Translations under genes and position numbers: made by a program
Shown here: one piece after another, positions 4,526-5,240 of the stretch
Position numbering within the stretch: the first letter of the stretch is position 1
Layout: each line of letters begins with the position of its first letter
Assembly: GCA_903870235.1 (NCBI GenBank)
Contig: CAIQCA010000020.1
Coordinates: 1-5,240, forward strand
Direction: 5' to 3'
Source: an uncultured bacterium
Lineage (GTDB): Bacteria; Patescibacteriota; Minisyncoccia; Phycocordibacterales; PALSA-1337
Length of the DNA stretch: 5,240 nucleotides
The notes under the pieces: model-generated
The model's input: the letters and a program-made list of their open reading frames with translations, nothing else
Told to the model about the DNA's origin: nothing
Databases searched by the model: none

Positions 4526-5240
4526 ATGACCACGACAACAACATCTGTATCTAGTAAGACTTCCGAACAATCCGAGAAAACCAAAGAACGCATAGCTCTA
4601 GTAATTGGCGGCGGCGGTTTATCTGGAGCCTTCAGCGCCGGTGTAGCAGCTGAACTATTGAGAAATCTCGGGCCAGAATATTTTGACGCCATATATGCTT
4701 CATCGGTCGGAGTCTATGCGGCCACTTTCTATTTGGCAAACGAATCAGAAATAATTGAACGCACTTGGAGAAACTTGGTGGATGGCAAACAACTTGTAGA
4801 TTTTATGAATATAATCCACAAACAAGATATTCTTAAACTTGATTATCTGGTTGACGCTTTCCGGTCACAAAAATCATTACTAGATACAAAGAGACTATTT
4901 CGATCTAAAACAAAGCTTGTGTATGTCCTGACTGAATACCCTTCTCTAAGTCCGTACTATGTCCAACCATCTGAGGACAACATCTTCGAACTGATGGAAG
5001 CTTCAACTGCGGTGCCATTTCTACACAAACCTATAACCATAGGTGACAAAACATATCTTGATGGTGGTCTTTCAGACTCACTCCCCTTTCGTAAAGCCAG
5101 GGAGGACGGATTTGATAAGTTGGTTGTAATAACCAATAAGTCTGATGAGGATACCTCTTCTGGATTTGAACCATTTGCCCAACATTTCGCACGTTTTCTA
5201 CCAGAATCTATAAACGAGTTAATAAAGTTGAGTACTGTGA
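4526..5240 (+). CDS. Patatin-like phospholipase/esterase (partial, 3' end missing)
   Basis: The first 238 codons are present. After a Thr/Ser-rich tail (1-20) comes ERIALVIGGGGLSGAFSAG: the Gly-rich oxyanion loop at 28-34. The nucleophile elbow is A58-S-S60-V-G62, with Ser60 as the expected nucleophile. The general-base motif is LDGGLSDSLP with Asp179. ASTAVPFLHKPITIGDKTYLDGG matches the bacterial YjjU/RssA-type patatin layout. Such enzymes hydrolyse acyl esters of lipids with a Ser-Asp dyad. The canonical GxSxG has Ala at its first position here, which is unusual but leaves the Ser intact. No signal peptide is visible, so a cytoplasmic or membrane-peripheral location is likely. ATG 4526 is the only reasonable start: the next Met is residue 94, inside the domain. 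There is no SD sequence. It is probably co-transcribed with tRNA-Ser. Confidence 0.9.
   Translation, partial: MTTTTTSVSSKTSEQSEKTKERIALVIGGGGLSGAFSAGVAAELLRNLGPEYFDAIYASSVGVYAATFYLANESEIIERTWRNLVDGKQLVDFMNIIHKQDILKLDYLVDAFRSQKSLLDTKRLFRSKTKLVYVLTEYPSLSPYYVQPSEDNIFELMEASTAVPFLHKPITIGDKTYLDGGLSDSLPFRKAREDGFDKLVVITNKSDEDTSSGFEPFAQHFARFLPESINELIKLSTV

Noticed and set aside
4342..4692. Leftward 116-codon open frame over tRNA-Ser and the start of the patatin gene
   Set aside because: Its middle (GWGEIRTHGPLSRATVFKTV) is simply the antisense translation of tRNA-Ser, a well-known spurious ORF. The rest is antisense to the real patatin gene and to promoter DNA.
1..5240. CRISPR array, insertion sequence, phage or defence island
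   Set aside because: No regularly spaced repeats, transposase motifs, terminal inverted repeats or defence-gene signatures were seen. The genes are ordinary pilus and housekeeping families.

Overview
The window looks like a compact genome from the candidate phyla radiation (Patescibacteria), most likely a Parcubacteria-type organism. The reasons are the PilM-PilN-PilO type IV pilus proteins with Parcubacteria-like N-termini, a stand-alone OB-fold tRNA-binding protein of the MetRS beta-chain type, very short intergenic gaps, tRNAs without encoded CCA, and no Shine-Dalgarno sequence before any start codon. The assignment is by family resemblance from memory and was not searched.

Layout. Bases 1-83 hold the 3' end of a rightward gene with a winged-helix C-terminus, followed by a hairpin terminator (94-130) that can work in both directions. 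A leftward tRNA-Arg(TCT) lies at 186-257. From 4294 down to 312 seven genes run leftward with gaps of 1-51 bp: Holliday junction resolvase RuvX, a tRNA-binding OB-fold protein with an internal insertion, a DedA-family membrane protein, PilM, a PilN-like protein, a PilO-like protein, and a small one-TM protein in the slot where PilP sits in classical pilus operons. tRNA-Arg lies just downstream and may be on the same transcript.

A divergent intergenic region (4310-4405) separates this cluster from a rightward unit. It carries two back-to-back sigma70-type promoters whose -35 boxes overlap. The rightward promoter leads, through a short leader hairpin, to tRNA-Ser(TGA) at 4406-4492 and then to a patatin-like phospholipase/esterase gene that runs off the right edge.

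How the parts fit together. PilM (cytoplasmic, actin-like), PilN and PilO (bitopic) would form the inner-membrane platform of a type IV pilus or related secretion machine, and the 110-aa protein is a plausible extra membrane component. RuvX, the tRNA-binding protein and DedA are housekeeping genes placed before it. No CRISPR array, insertion sequence or obvious foreign island is present. The points most worth a second look are the SD-less, possibly near-leaderless gene starts, the shared -35 divergent promoter, the insertion in the tRNA-binding protein, the degenerate PilM nucleotide motifs and the unidentified 110-aa pilus-operon protein.
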